DNA of 36,737 nucleotides from Proteiniborus ethanoligenes (lineage in GTDB: Bacteria > Bacillota > Clostridia > Tissierellales > Proteiniboraceae), in NCBI RefSeq assembly GCF_900107485.1, contig NZ_FNQE01000028.1, forward strand, positions 10,482 through 47,218. The letters run 5' to 3'. The position numbers and the translations under genes are program-made. This document shows, in pieces, positions 27,051 through 36,313 of the stretch (position 1 is its first letter; each line of letters opens with the position of its first letter). The notes under the pieces were generated by a model. That model was not told the origin of the DNA, made no database searches, and was given only the letters and a program-made list of their open reading frames with translations.

Positions 27051-28016
27051 CTATCTTGGCACTTTTATCTGCATCAAGATATTGTCTATTACCTTGTCCT
27101 CCTTTATGCCTTCAATAGTAAGTTCAGGTCTTAAGGAAATACGATGTCTCAGTACAGGAAATGCTACTGTTTTTATGTCTTCAGGTATTACATAGTCCCT
27201 TCCATTTATAACTGCGTAGGCTTTGGCTGATTGAAGCAATGCAATTGAGCCTCTAGGACTGCTTCCTACCTCAATAGAAGAGTAATTTCTCGTTTCTCTT
27301 ACAATCTGTATTATATAATCAAAAATGCTTTGATCTACCTGTACCTCTTCTATTTCCTTTCTACATTTTAGTATATCCTCACTGCTGCAAACTACCTCTA
27401 TGCCTGATGTATTTAAGTCTATACTATTAAAGCCTTTATGGTATTTTTCTAGAACCTCCTTTTCAGCTTGTGCTGAAGGATAATCTATAGTGATTTTCAT
27501 TAAAAATCTGTCTAATAAAGCCTCTGGCAAAGGATATGTTCCCTCATATTCTATAGGGTTTTGTGTAGCAAAAACCATGTATGGAGATAAAAGAGGAATA
27601 TTTTCTCCGTCAATAGTAACTGCCTGCTCCTCCATGGCTTCTAAGAGTCCTGCCTGTGTCTTTGGAGGTGTACGATTAATTTCATCAGCTAGAAGAAAAT
27701 TAGTAAATATAGGCCCCTTTTTCAATTCAAATTCTCTAGTCTGCATATTATATATTTTAGTCCCTGTGACATCTGATGGCATCAAATCAGGAGTAAATTG
27801 AATCCTTTTAAAATCCACATTCATAGTCTTAGCCAATGCCCTTATCATAAGAGTCTTCGCAAGTCCAGGCACACCTTCTAAAAGGACATGTCCCCCGCAC
27901 AGAAGCCCTGTCATGCAAAACGCTAGCATCTCTTCTTGTTCAACGATTACCTTATTTATTTCTCCCTTAATTTTCTCTACTATATGCTGTGTATATCCCC
28001 TTTCAACTCTTTCCAA
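27051..28016 (-). CDS. MoxR family AAA+ ATPase
   Basis: 321 residues, AAA+ chaperone-like ATPase. Walker A LLEGVPGLAKT, Walker B FLLADEINRTPPKTQ with AGLLEAMEE, sensor 1 FATQNPIEYEGTYPLPEALLDRF with the arginine region, and an AAA lid with SPRGSIALLQSAKA. MoxR proteins are thought to assemble or activate vWA-type partners, here DUF58. The start is TTG 28016 with AAGGAG nine bases upstream. Its start overlaps the end of the DUF4350 gene by 37 bp, so it is translationally coupled. Confidence 0.95.
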   Translation of the reverse strand: MERVERGYTQHIVEKIKGEINKVIVEQEEMLAFCMTGLLCGGHVLLEGVPGLAKTLMIRALAKTMNVDFKRIQFTPDLMPSDVTGTKIYNMQTREFELKKGPIFTNFLLADEINRTPPKTQAGLLEAMEEQAVTIDGENIPLLSPYMVFATQNPIEYEGTYPLPEALLDRFLMKITIDYPSAQAEKEVLEKYHKGFNSIDLNTSGIEVVCSSEDILKCRKEIEEVQVDQSIFDYIIQIVRETRNYSSIEVGSSPRGSIALLQSAKAYAVINGRDYVIPEDIKTVAFPVLRHRISLRPELTIEGIKEDKVIDNILMQIKVPR

Positions 28017-29035
28017 TTAGTCTCTCTCCTTTTACTAAGAATTTTATTCAAATGTTCAATTATACTTACAATTTGAAGCATTTCTTTTGAAGTTATCTTT
28101 GCATCTTCATCTATGTCCATAAGCTCATATAATCTTTTTCCTTCTTTGAGGCTAGGTAACCTTTCATTCTCCCATATTTGTATCCAATTATTATCTTTCA
28201 AATTATATACTCCTAGAGTGTTTTCTAAATTGGTTAAGAAATCCTTATAGAAGCTCTCTATTGCTTCCTTTCTTAATTCTCCCTTTTTATATAAAGAAGC
28301 TGCTGAATATATATACTCATTTTCAATTCTTTCAACCTCTTCATGAAAAGGAATTATACCTCCAAATCTCTTCCCATGATAGTAAATAATTAATGCAATA
28401 AACAATATAATCTCATATACTATGAATTTTATTTCTTTAGGCATATCCTTCCATAGGGAAGGTTGACGAGCTTGAGAATAATGGTAGTATTCATTAAAGC
28501 TAATACTATTAATATGTCTATTTTCAATCTGTGTAAGAATCCAATATGCTCCATCTGTATTTTGTGTTAATGCTTTATTGCTTATTATTTGAGGCTCACC
28601 TAAAATCAATAGGCCCTTGCCTAAAGAATAGGCTATGGCCTTTTCTTCCTCTAACAAAATGTATTTATCTATTTCTCTTCCGTAGCTAGGGTCTAAAGAT
28701 TTCCATTCTGCTGTTAAATATAAAAGGTTACCTCCATCTTCAAGCCACTTTTTTATATCCTCTTCATATATATCTAGTTGGCTTCCCTTAGCCTCAATAA
28801 CAATTTGCAGGGTATCTCCTTTTCCTAAATGAACTTCTTTAAACACGAGATTTGTAGTATAGCCTGTATCCTTCAAAACTTCATAGATAATACTAACACC
28901 TTCTTTTCCCTTGTTCCCTACTGAATAGGGCTTTAAATATTTCTGGCTTTCATTTGTAAAGCTTAAGCTTATCCATAAAAAAACAGGGAAGAAAATTAGT
29001 ATAAAAATCAAGTTTCTTTTATTTTTTGTTTTCAA
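27980..29035 (-). CDS. DUF4350 domain-containing membrane protein
   Basis: About 351 residues. An N-terminal membrane helix (residues 8-26), an extracytoplasmic domain resembling the DUF4350 fold (GKEGVSIIYEVLKDTGYTTNLVF, then WLEDGGNLLYLT), a second membrane helix near 210-230 and a cytoplasmic tail of about 110 residues. TTG 29035 is preferred, with GGGGTG seven bases upstream; a longer frame to 29128 would overlap DUF4129 by 110 bp. With this start it overlaps DUF4129 by 17 bp. Part of the MoxR module. Confidence 0.85.
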   Translation of the reverse strand: MKTKNKRNLIFILIFFPVFLWISLSFTNESQKYLKPYSVGNKGKEGVSIIYEVLKDTGYTTNLVFKEVHLGKGDTLQIVIEAKGSQLDIYEEDIKKWLEDGGNLLYLTAEWKSLDPSYGREIDKYILLEEEKAIAYSLGKGLLILGEPQIISNKALTQNTDGAYWILTQIENRHINSISFNEYYHYSQARQPSLWKDMPKEIKFIVYEIILFIALIIYYHGKRFGGIIPFHEEVERIENEYIYSAASLYKKGELRKEAIESFYKDFLTNLENTLGVYNLKDNNWIQIWENERLPSLKEGKRLYELMDIDEDAKITSKEMLQIVSIIEHLNKILSKRRETNWKELKGDIHSI

Positions 29036-29699
29036 TACATAGCACCCCGTTCCACAGCTCTTCCATATTTCTTTCCCATAAATCATATTCTTTTTCATGG
29101 ATGTTTTTATGCCCAAACCATACTTCATTGAACAAATAGGTTAACTTTTGAAAAAGCCCAATTTGCTTAAATCCCTTTGCTTTCAGAACCTGAATCATCT
29201 CACTATTTGTCATAGCCTCATCTATATATAGGAGATTTTTTTCATTCATTTTAACTAATAATGATATAAATTCTAATCTAACAGCTTCTCTATAATCTCC
29301 ACCTTCTTTAAACTCTCTAGACTTTTCTCTTAAACCTTCCGCTGTAGTAGTATTATTGATTTTTTCACCATATATTTTCTTGACATTTTTGTTTTTATAT
29401 ATGATTTTTCTCATAGACATAATTAGCATAATAATTAAAATTATTAAAATAATAGTTCCAATAATGACTATACCATTAGATAATCCAAATGAGTAAGACT
29501 CCATGTTCTGGCTTGCATTAAAAATTTTCTCCATCCATTTATTTAACCAATCTGTAATTATGTTTCTTATTCGCTCTGTTATATCCACATAGTTTTTGTC
29601 TAAATGACGGTATACCGGTTTTTTTAATACCTGCTTTACTGCCTTATCAAATTCTCCTCTTTGGATAATAGTAGCACTAAGACTATAAATGAAGTTCAT
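29019..29699 (-). CDS. DUF4129 domain-containing membrane protein
   Basis: 226 residues. A polar N-terminal part, one membrane helix near residues 74-96, and a cytoplasmic C-terminal DUF4129 domain: GDYREAVRLEFISLLVKMNEKNLLYIDEAMTNSEM, and FNEVWFGHKNIHEKEYDLW. DUF4129 is often fused to transglutaminase domains or lies beside MoxR and DUF58 genes. Ribosome site AAGGGAG before ATG. It overlaps DUF4350 by 17 bp, which supports one operon. Confidence 0.85.
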   Translation of the reverse strand: MNFIYSLSATIIQRGEFDKAVKQVLKKPVYRHLDKNYVDITERIRNIITDWLNKWMEKIFNASQNMESYSFGLSNGIVIIGTIILIILIIMLIMSMRKIIYKNKNVKKIYGEKINNTTTAEGLREKSREFKEGGDYREAVRLEFISLLVKMNEKNLLYIDEAMTNSEMIQVLKAKGFKQIGLFQKLTYLFNEVWFGHKNIHEKEYDLWERNMEELWNGVLCIENKK

Positions 29700-29719
29700 G
29701 ACTTTCTCCCTTCATGAGT

Positions 29720-30688
29720 TTACTGTTGATTTTTTAGATTTGCTATATTGAGTGCAATATGATACCCTTCTTTTTCAAAACGCATATTATAATATAATAC
29801 GATTGTAAATATGCCACCAATGGGAGCCACAAAATAGGAAACTAACATCTGTATTGGTATCCTAACAACATTTCCAATCATTAAAAGCATACTCATAAGC
29901 TCTTCTTGTGCTCCTGTAGACTCTAAAACAAAATATATTATTCCACCTGCCAATCCAAAGATAGTATAGATTGAAATATTTATAAAAAACAATAACAAAA
30001 AGGATGATGCTATATAACCAAAGGTTCTCCAAAACTTACCTTTTACAAGCTGTCTGCTTCTTTTTAATGCTTTGAAAAAATAAAGCTTTTCAATAATAGC
30101 TACTTCAATTGCAAAGGCATGTATGGTCATAAAAAAAGCAAATCCTATAAAAAATACTATAGATAGTACTATTATTCCTACTATAGATACAGTATCTCCC
30201 TCTAAGCTATACCCTCCATTTGACACTATAGATGTTAGTATCCATCCACACATTACTATTACAGGTAAAAATAATATTATTCCTGCTGTTACTACACTTA
30301 TTACTCTAAATATATTTTTAAACGCACTCACAATTGCATCTGATATATCTACCTTTTTTCTTAGAAAGGCATTGGAGCCTATGGTTATAATACCACTCTG
30401 CTTAGCTGACTCTAATGAATAGTAAAATAGGGTTAAAAAAACTGTAAGCATAAGCATTGATATGAAGAAATTAGACTCAAATGTTCCATTACCTAGTATT
30501 ATGCTGCTAGTCATTAATAAACTTACGGGTACTATAATAATAAAAGAGAAAATCAAACCAATTACAGCAACTAGTATACTCATTACAAATAAATACAAAG
30601 CTGATGTTCCTAAGTTTTGTTTATGTATATAGATTGATTTATCTAGCATCTGAGTAATAGACATAATACCATATCTTTTTTCATCCAT
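29720..30688 (-). CDS. Polytopic membrane protein, function unknown
   Basis: 322 residues with about six strongly hydrophobic segments (near 26-60, 72-90, 125-155, 165-195, 225-250 and 265-300). It recalls the membrane-domain family sometimes named after glycerophosphodiester phosphodiesterase, but no catalytic motif is present, so no enzyme activity is proposed. CAGGAG lies before the ATG. It heads the minus-strand MoxR module, 20 bp before DUF4129, and is probably its fourth membrane component. Confidence 0.8.
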   Translation of the reverse strand: MDEKRYGIMSITQMLDKSIYIHKQNLGTSALYLFVMSILVAVIGLIFSFIIIVPVSLLMTSSIILGNGTFESNFFISMLMLTVFLTLFYYSLESAKQSGIITIGSNAFLRKKVDISDAIVSAFKNIFRVISVVTAGIILFLPVIVMCGWILTSIVSNGGYSLEGDTVSIVGIIVLSIVFFIGFAFFMTIHAFAIEVAIIEKLYFFKALKRSRQLVKGKFWRTFGYIASSFLLLFFINISIYTIFGLAGGIIYFVLESTGAQEELMSMLLMIGNVVRIPIQMLVSYFVAPIGGIFTIVLYYNMRFEKEGYHIALNIANLKNQQ

Positions 30689-30849
30689 AAGATCACTCCT
30701 GTTGTCTTTTTTATATTATAAAACAATTATATCTATACAATATACAAACTATTTTATCATAAATCTAATAACTTTGATAATTTTATAGTTATTTTATCAA
30801 TAAAATCCCATTATGAGCACATTAAAATATTCCCTCATAATTCCCCAAC

Positions 30850-30926
30850 AAAAAACAACTCCTCGTTTAATTTAGAATGACAATAGTAATTGCCATCCTA
30901 GCTTTAACGAAGAGTCTTGTTTTTTT
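30850..30926. terminator. Large nested palindrome, possible bidirectional terminator
   Basis: A 77-nt imperfect palindrome: outer arms AAAAAACAACTCCTCGTT and AACGAAGAGTCTTGTTTTTTT, inner arms AGGATGGCAAT and ATTGTCATTC around TACT (minus strand). Both strands end in a T run. It starts just beyond the J-protein stop codon (30934) and lies ahead of the membrane protein gene. The size is unusual for a simple terminator; see the findings. Confidence 0.5.
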
Positions 30927-30933
30927 GCATGGC

Positions 30934-31875
30934 TTATTCTCTGGGATTAAAGGTCGATGCTTCCTTAAGAGACTCATATAGTTCTCTTTCTTTTTGTGTT
31001 AAGCTCGTTGGATTTACGATTTTTATCCTTACAAACATATCTCCTTTGTTTCCATTCATATCCTTATACCCTAGGCCTTTTAGCTTAATTTTTTCATCTG
31101 TCTGAATTCCAGCTGGAATCTTTATCTTTACTTTGTCCTTTAAGCTTTTTACCACTACATCTGAGCCTAAAGCAGCTTCCCAAGGTAAAAGGTTTAAGTC
31201 TCTAATAATGTCTAAGCCTTCTAGCTTAAATTCTTTATCATCTTTAATTTTAATCTTTAATAATAAATCCCCGTTCTTGCCACCCCTTGAGCCTTTACCA
31301 CCCTGTTCTTTTATCTTTATTTTTTTACCTGGAAGTATACCTGCAGGTATCTTTACAGATATAGTTTTAACCTCACCTAGTATGTTAACACTTATAATTT
31401 TGCTTACTCCTTCATATGCTTCCTTTAAACTAATTTCTAATTCAGATTCAACATCTTCCCCTTTTACATTTCTACTCCTTCTATTTGAAAATATATTTCC
31501 TAAATCAAAGCTGGATGTTGAAAAACCATCTCTTCCTCCAAAAAACATGTTGAAAAAGTCACTAAAATCCGATGCATCTCCTGTTGAATAGTATTGATAA
31601 TTTCCGCTACCAAAGCCAAATTGCGATGGATCAAACTCTGCTCCATTCTGAAAGTTATAGCTTTGGCCAAAGGTATCATATTTTTTTCTTTTTTCTTCAT
31701 CTCCTAATACTTCGTAGGCCTCATTTATTTCTTTAAATTTTTCTTCAGCTGCCTTATCATTTGGATTTAAATCAGGATGATATTTTTTAGCAAGCTTTTT
31801 ATATGATTTTTTAATATCAGGAATAGTAGCATTTTTGGATACTCCAAGTACTTCATAATAATCTTTATATTTCAT
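30934..31875 (-). CDS. CbpA-type J-domain co-chaperone (DnaJ family)
   Basis: 313 residues: J domain in the first 70 with the HPD motif ([11 protein letters not shown]), a Gly/Phe-rich linker with [12 protein letters not shown], and two C-terminal substrate-binding domains ([19 protein letters not shown] and [10 protein letters not shown]). No CxxCxGxG zinc-finger repeats are present, so it is CbpA-like, not canonical DnaJ. It should stimulate DnaK. ATG 31875 has AGGTGGAG six bases upstream; a GTG at 31887 is an alternative. A strong promoter and a perfect CtsR operator precede it, so it is probably heat-induced. No hrcA, grpE or dnaK is nearby. Confidence 0.93.
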   Translation of the reverse strand: MKYKDYYEVLGVSKNATIPDIKKSYKKLAKKYHPDLNPNDKAAEEKFKEINEAYEVLGDEEKRKKYDTFGQSYNFQNGAEFDPSQFGFGSGNYQYYSTGDASDFSDFFNMFFGGRDGFSTSSFDLGNIFSNRRSRNVKGEDVESELEISLKEAYEGVSKIISVNILGEVKTISVKIPAGILPGKKIKIKEQGGKGSRGGKNGDLLLKIKIKDDKEFKLEGLDIIRDLNLLPWEAALGSDVVVKSLKDKVKIKIPAGIQTDEKIKLKGLGYKDMNGNKGDMFVRIKIVNPTSLTQKERELYESLKEASTFNPRE

Positions 31876-31904
31876 AAAAATCTCCACCTCTACAATAAAT
31901 CAAG

Positions 31905-31921
31905 TTTGACTTTCTTTGACC
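31905..31921 (-). promoter_or_regulatory. CtsR operator at the J-protein promoter
   Basis: Minus strand GGTCAAAGAAAGTCAAA: perfect match to the consensus RGTCAAA-NAN-RGTCAAA, and the same GAA spacer as the ctsR site at 13050-13066. It begins nine bases after the -10. Confidence 0.88.
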
Positions 31922-31930
31922 TTTGATTTG

Positions 31931-31959
31931 ATTATAATATTTTTTTATCTTTAAATCAA
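31931..31959 (-). promoter_or_regulatory. Promoter of the J-protein gene
   Basis: Minus strand TTGATT (plus 31954-31959) and TATAAT (plus 31931-31936) with a 17-nt spacer. The CtsR operator lies directly downstream, a position that would block transcription start. Confidence 0.8.
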
Positions 31960-31978
31960 TATGATAATCTATAGTTTT

Positions 31979-32566
31979 CTATAATTTTCCCATTTTATTA
32001 AAAGGATATAGTCTGATTATTACTTTTGCTCTTACATTTTTAAGAGGAATAGGACCAATATCTCTACTATCTCTACTGTCATTTCTATTGTCTCCCATTA
32101 CAAACACATGCCCATCTGGAATCCTTATACTCATATCCTCCGTAATCATCTCTTCAAATATATAAATTTCCTCTATAAGTTCTCCATTTCTATATAGCTT
32201 ATTATTTCTAATTTCTAGTGTATCACCAGGTACGCCAATGACTCTTTTTATTAGGAAATCCATATTTTTTCTTCTCAAAATAGTACTTATTATTGCACTA
32301 TCCTTGGCTTCATCTATTATAGTTCTATTTTTGTTTATATTACCATCTACTATTACTATATCACCATATTTAGGTACGCTCTTAAATATTTGATTTGTTT
32401 TTATTGCAAATAACCTATCTCCATGATTTAAAGTCGGATTCATGGATCTACCATCTACTCCAGTCATTTCAAAAACAAAAATATTTATAATCAATGCCAG
32501 CACAAATGCAATCCCTAAGGACTTTGTCCATGATATTAGTTCCATAGCTATAGTTTTTCTTGACAT
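31979..32566 (-). CDS. lepB: Signal peptidase I
   Basis: Membrane serine protease that removes signal peptides from exported proteins. 195 residues with one N-terminal membrane helix (residues 15-32), the catalytic Ser in GRSMNPTL, the general-base Lys in FLIKRVIGVPGDTLE, and the conserved box GHVFVMGDNRNDSRDSRDIGP. The length is normal for the Gram-positive Sip type. CAGGAGG before the ATG. It lies upstream of the J-protein gene, which has its own promoter; 66 bp separate it from the EamA gene. Confidence 0.96.
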   Translation of the reverse strand: MSRKTIAMELISWTKSLGIAFVLALIINIFVFEMTGVDGRSMNPTLNHGDRLFAIKTNQIFKSVPKYGDIVIVDGNINKNRTIIDEAKDSAIISTILRRKNMDFLIKRVIGVPGDTLEIRNNKLYRNGELIEEIYIFEEMITEDMSIRIPDGHVFVMGDNRNDSRDSRDIGPIPLKNVRAKVIIRLYPFNKMGKL

Positions 32567-32633
32567 ATTAAAGCCTCCTGTTTATCTATATAAAATTTTT
32601 ATTGTAGTTTTCTAATCTACAAATATTCTAATA

Positions 32634-33551
32634 CTATTTGCTGATGTTTATGTTATGAACGGCATTATCTACTATTTCCTTATATCTATGCTTTCTATTA
32701 GTAAAATCCACTTCCGTTATTATCATGCTAATTAATATTAACACAGCTCCTATTAAACCCTTCTTGCTAAGAATTTCTCCTAAAATAACATATCCAAATA
32801 TTGCTGCAAAAACAGGTTCCGCTGTAAAAATTAATGCTGTATGAGTAGGACTAGTAAACTTCTGCGCTATACTTTGAACAATAAAGGCACCTAAAGTACA
32901 AACTACACTTAATATTATTATATTTGTCCATACCTCATAATTAGTTGGAACTATAGGTTTCTCGAAGGATAATGTTGTTATTAAGCTTAGTATAGCACAA
33001 ACTCCCATCTGAATAACTGCAAGAGCAATAGGTTCACTTTCCATTGTATATCTCCCTAGGAGTATTATATGAATTGCACATATTATGGCACATATAAAAG
33101 TATATATATCACCAATATTTATTTCTGATATGCTTTTATTTAAGGATAGAAGCCCTAGTCCTGCAAATGCCATAAAGACACTAAAAAACACTTTTTTCTC
33201 AGGAACCTTTTTCATAAGTAATGCTGAAAATATCGGAACCAATATCACATTGAAGCCTGTAATAAATGCAGATTTTGAAGCTGTAGTATAGTTAAGTCCT
33301 ACAGTTTGGAGTCCATAAGTAGCATATACTACAATCCCTAAAATTACACCTTGTTTAATAGTCTTTCTATCCATATTAATTAATTGCTTTAAAAAAATAA
33401 TTAATGATAAAACAAATGCTATAGAAAATCTAATAGCTAAAAAGTTAAATGTGCTTAGCTCAGATAATGAGCTTTTAGTTAATAGAAAAGAGGCTCCCCA
33501 TCCTACGGTTACTAATAATAACGCTATATCTGCTTTTAGTTGTTTCGACAT
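32634..33551 (-). CDS. EamA/DMT-family transporter
   Basis: 305 residues with ten membrane segments as two EamA repeats (drug/metabolite transporter superfamily); the first begins ALLLVTVGWGASFLLTKSSL, the second has FIVQSIAQKFTSPTHTALIFTAEPVFAAIFGYVILGE. The superfamily exports amino acids, nucleosides and metabolites; the substrate here is unknown. AAAGGGAGG before the ATG. It may be a single gene or co-transcribed with lepB. Confidence 0.93.
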   Translation of the reverse strand: MSKQLKADIALLLVTVGWGASFLLTKSSLSELSTFNFLAIRFSIAFVLSLIIFLKQLINMDRKTIKQGVILGIVVYATYGLQTVGLNYTTASKSAFITGFNVILVPIFSALLMKKVPEKKVFFSVFMAFAGLGLLSLNKSISEINIGDIYTFICAIICAIHIILLGRYTMESEPIALAVIQMGVCAILSLITTLSFEKPIVPTNYEVWTNIIILSVVCTLGAFIVQSIAQKFTSPTHTALIFTAEPVFAAIFGYVILGEILSKKGLIGAVLILISMIITEVDFTNRKHRYKEIVDNAVHNINISK

Positions 33552-33688
33552 ATGAAACCTCCCTTTAAATCTAAATAAATTGTCTATATCTTGCTATTAC
33601 TCTAGATTTATTATATTTGATTACTTACATTTTGTATATATTAATTAATGATAGCATAAATTCTTCAATATTGTCTGTTTTAATAAAA

Positions 33689-33735
33689 AAACTATCTAGG
33701 ACTATAAATCTATGTTTATATTTCCTAGATAGTTT
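33689..33735 (-). terminator. Terminator after nrdJ
   Basis: Thirteen-bp perfect stem AAACTATCTAGGA/TCCTAGATAGTTT with a loop of about 21 nt, followed on the minus strand by a run of seven T. Confidence 0.8.
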
Positions 33736-33761
33736 ATTAAACATTTATTCTCACTAAGGAA

Positions 33762-36089
33762 CTAACCGCATTTAGAAAATCCACAGCTACGGCATATTAC
33801 ACATCCGCCTTCATGTTCAAGCACACTGCCACATTCAGGACATGAACTGCCTTTTGATTGAGGTTTTATATCAAGTCCTGATGAGATTTCTTCTAAAGAA
33901 TCATTGTCAGCTACGCTGCATGAAATAGGATTATTCTTTATTTCTTGTTCAATCTCCATGGCAATATCGTTTGTTGATGAATTTTCAACATCTACATAAG
34001 TATTCATAACTTTTTCAAGTGCTTTTCCTATAGCATCTGGACAAGAGAGAACCTTAATATCTTTGTTGGTGCCTCTTTGACGTAGGGTAGAATGACATCT
34101 TATTCCTTTTAATTGCTCAACAACAGACTTAACATCCATACCTGATCTAAGTGCTATAGAAACAAGTCTACTTGTAGCTTCACTTTGGCTTGGACATCCT
34201 CCTGCTCTACCTACATTAGTAAATACCTCGCATATTCCTTTTTCATCATAGTTAACTGTAATGTAAAGATTGCCACATCCTATTCTAACCTTTTCTGTCA
34301 TTCCCTGAGTTATTTCTGGTCTCATTCTAGGTTTAATAGCTATACTATCATCTTGACTTATATTTTCTTTAGGCTCTTCCTTCTTTCCAGTACTAAGAAC
34401 CTGATCTTCTCTGCTTCCATCTCTATAAATAGTTACGCCCTTACAACCAAGCCTATAGGCCAAAGTGTATACTTCTTCTACATCTTCCTTAGTTGCTTCA
34501 TTTCTAAAGTTTACCGTCTTTGATACTGCATTGTCAACATGGTTTTGATATGCTGCTTGCATTTTTATATGCCAAATAGGTGAAATATCATGGGATGTTA
34601 CAAAAATTCTTTTTATATCTTCTGGTATTTCATCTATATGAGCTAATGTACCTTCTTCAGCAATTCTCTCCATCAATTCCTTTGAATAAAATCCTCTTTC
34701 TTTAGCTACTTCTTCAAAGTATGGGTGTACTTCTATAAGCTTATCATTATCCATTACATTACGAACAAATGAAATAGCAAACAATGGCTCTATACCACTG
34801 CTAGCACCTGCTATAATACTAATAGTTCCAGTTGGTGCTATAGTTGTTGTTGTAGAGTTCCTTAGTTCCATCCCCTTTTCTTTATATATACTTTGTTCGT
34901 ATGCTGGGAAGGTTCCTCTTATAGAAGCCAATTCAGCAGATTTTTTCTTTGATCTATCATCTATAAAGCCCATTAGTTTATCTGCTAATTCTACCGCTTC
35001 ATCTGAATTGTATGGTAGTCCTAAATAGAATAATAGGTCTGCAAATCCCATTACTCCTAAGCCTATTTTTCTTGTTAGTTTCGTCATTTTATCTATTTCA
35101 TCTAATGGATATTTGTTCATATCTATTACATTATCTAAAAAATGCACAGCTTCATCTACAGTCTTTCCAAGCTTATCATAATCTATTTCATATTTACCTT
35201 TAGACTTTTTTAGCATTTTAGCTAGGTTTATAGAGCCTAAATTACATGATTCATATGGAAGTAGTGGTTGTTCACCACATGGATTTGTGCTTTCCATCTC
35301 TCCTAACCCTGGTGTTGGATTCGCTTTATTAATTCTATCTAAGAATATTATTCCTGGTTCTCCATTGTTCCAAGCCATAGTAACTATAGTATCAAATACT
35401 TCTTTTGCATTTAGAGTTCCTACAGATTTTTTTGTATGTGGATCTATTAAATCATAGTTTGAACCTTTTTCTACAGCTTCCATAAACTCTTCTGTTAATC
35501 CTACGCTTATGTTGAAATTTGTAATTTCACTAGTGTCTTCTTTGCAACTAATAAACTCCATTATATCTGGGTGATCAATTCTAAGAATCCCCATATTTGC
35601 CCCTCTTCGAGTTCCACCTTGTTTTACTGCCTCCGTTGCAGCATTAAAAACCTTCATAAAGCTTATTGGTCCTGAAGCTACCCCACCTGTTGATTTTACT
35701 GATGAACCCTTCTGTCTTAGTCTGCTAAAGCTAAAACCCGTACCGCCACCACTTTTATGTATTAAAGCTGAATTTTTAATTGCATCAAATATACCTTCCA
35801 TTGAATCTTCAATAGGCAGTACAAAGCAAGCTGAAAGTTGTCCTAGTTCTCTCCCCGCATTCATCAAGGTTGGAGAATTAGGTATAAATTCTAAATTGCT
35901 CATCATATCGCAAAAGATTCTTTCTTTCTTTTCTGTATCCGCTTTTTCATTATATATTTTATCTGCCTTTGCAACATGATTTGCAACTCTCTTGAACATT
36001 TCCTCAGGCGTTTCTATAACTTTGCCATTTATATCCTTAGCTAGATATCTTCTTTCTAAGACTGTAATAGCATTTTTACTTAATCCCAT
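33762..36089 (-). CDS. nrdJ: Adenosylcobalamin-dependent ribonucleotide reductase (class II)
   Basis: Reduces ribonucleotides to deoxyribonucleotides using coenzyme B12 as radical source, so it works without oxygen. 775 residues. Active-site elements: the Cys in FVLPIEDS-type [15 protein letters not shown], the radical-cysteine segment [24 protein letters not shown], and [14 protein letters not shown]-terminal part with [20 protein letters not shown] and [13 protein letters not shown]. The end [26 protein letters not shown] forms a zinc ribbon plus redox cysteines. No ATP-cone is seen at the N-terminus. GGAGGTG before the ATG. Monocistronic; two NrdR-like boxes overlap its promoter. Confidence 0.97.
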   Translation of the reverse strand: MGLSKNAITVLERRYLAKDINGKVIETPEEMFKRVANHVAKADKIYNEKADTEKKERIFCDMMSNLEFIPNSPTLMNAGRELGQLSACFVLPIEDSMEGIFDAIKNSALIHKSGGGTGFSFSRLRQKGSSVKSTGGVASGPISFMKVFNAATEAVKQGGTRRGANMGILRIDHPDIMEFISCKEDTSEITNFNISVGLTEEFMEAVEKGSNYDLIDPHTKKSVGTLNAKEVFDTIVTMAWNNGEPGIIFLDRINKANPTPGLGEMESTNPCGEQPLLPYESCNLGSINLAKMLKKSKGKYEIDYDKLGKTVDEAVHFLDNVIDMNKYPLDEIDKMTKLTRKIGLGVMGFADLLFYLGLPYNSDEAVELADKLMGFIDDRSKKKSAELASIRGTFPAYEQSIYKEKGMELRNSTTTTIAPTGTISIIAGASSGIEPLFAISFVRNVMDNDKLIEVHPYFEEVAKERGFYSKELMERIAEEGTLAHIDEIPEDIKRIFVTSHDISPIWHIKMQAAYQNHVDNAVSKTVNFRNEATKEDVEEVYTLAYRLGCKGVTIYRDGSREDQVLSTGKKEEPKENISQDDSIAIKPRMRPEITQGMTEKVRIGCGNLYITVNYDEKGICEVFTNVGRAGGCPSQSEATSRLVSIALRSGMDVKSVVEQLKGIRCHSTLRQRGTNKDIKVLSCPDAIGKALEKVMNTYVDVENSSTNDIAMEIEQEIKNNPISCSVADNDSLEEISSGLDIKPQSKGSSCPECGSVLEHEGGCVICRSCGFSKCG

Positions 36090-36105
36090 TGGGGCACCTC
36101 CATCA

Positions 36106-36117
36106 ACTATATTTAGT
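36106..36117 (-). promoter_or_regulatory. NrdR-like box 2 (promoter proximal to nrdJ)
   Basis: Minus strand ACTAAATATAGT; with flanks it resembles the NrdR consensus acaCwAtATaTwGtgt with about two mismatches. It is 16 bp before the nrdJ start. Confidence 0.55.
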
Positions 36118-36136
36118 GTATTTTAAAAATATATAT

Positions 36137-36148
36137 ACTAGATATTGT
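36137..36148 (-). promoter_or_regulatory. NrdR-like box 1 over the nrdJ -10
   Basis: Minus strand ACAATATCTAGT, one clear mismatch to the NrdR core. It overlaps the TACAAT -10 and starts exactly 31 bp from box 2, three helical turns, as paired NrdR boxes usually do. Confidence 0.6.
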
Positions 36149-36172
36149 ACCATTAGTAGTGTTTAGTGTCAA
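36144..36172 (-). promoter_or_regulatory. nrdJ promoter
   Basis: Minus strand TTGACA (plus 36167-36172) and TACAAT (plus 36144-36149) with a 17-nt spacer, a near-consensus sigma-A-type promoter. Confidence 0.8.
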
Positions 36173-36235
36173 AGCTTATAATACTTATTATAAAGTAGAA
36201 ATATATACATAATTGCATTTTTTCTTATATTTTAT

Positions 36236-36284
36236 GACCTAACCCGATTTTTCGGACGTTTTTATCGAAAAATCAAGGAAGCTC
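36236..36284 (+). repeat. Hairpin repeat family 1, copy B
   Basis: Starts GACCTAACCCGATT, like copies A and C, and forms GATTTTTCG/CGAAAAATC. The right side of the element has drifted (no GGTAGGTCAAACGC). On the minus strand it lies downstream of the 5S gene, before nrdJ, and may add to termination of the rRNA transcript. Confidence 0.7.
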
Positions 36285-36313
36285 AGAAAACAAGTTTCTG
36301 AGTACTGCAATTA

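Noticed and set aside
32590-32625. Weak hairpin TTGTAG/CTACAA between the EamA and lepB genes
   Set aside because: Only six AT-rich pairs and no U run directly after it; too weak to call a terminator.
36090-36235. Possible cobalamin riboswitch before the B12-dependent nrdJ
   Set aside because: The leader after the promoter is under 60 nt and has no B12-box.
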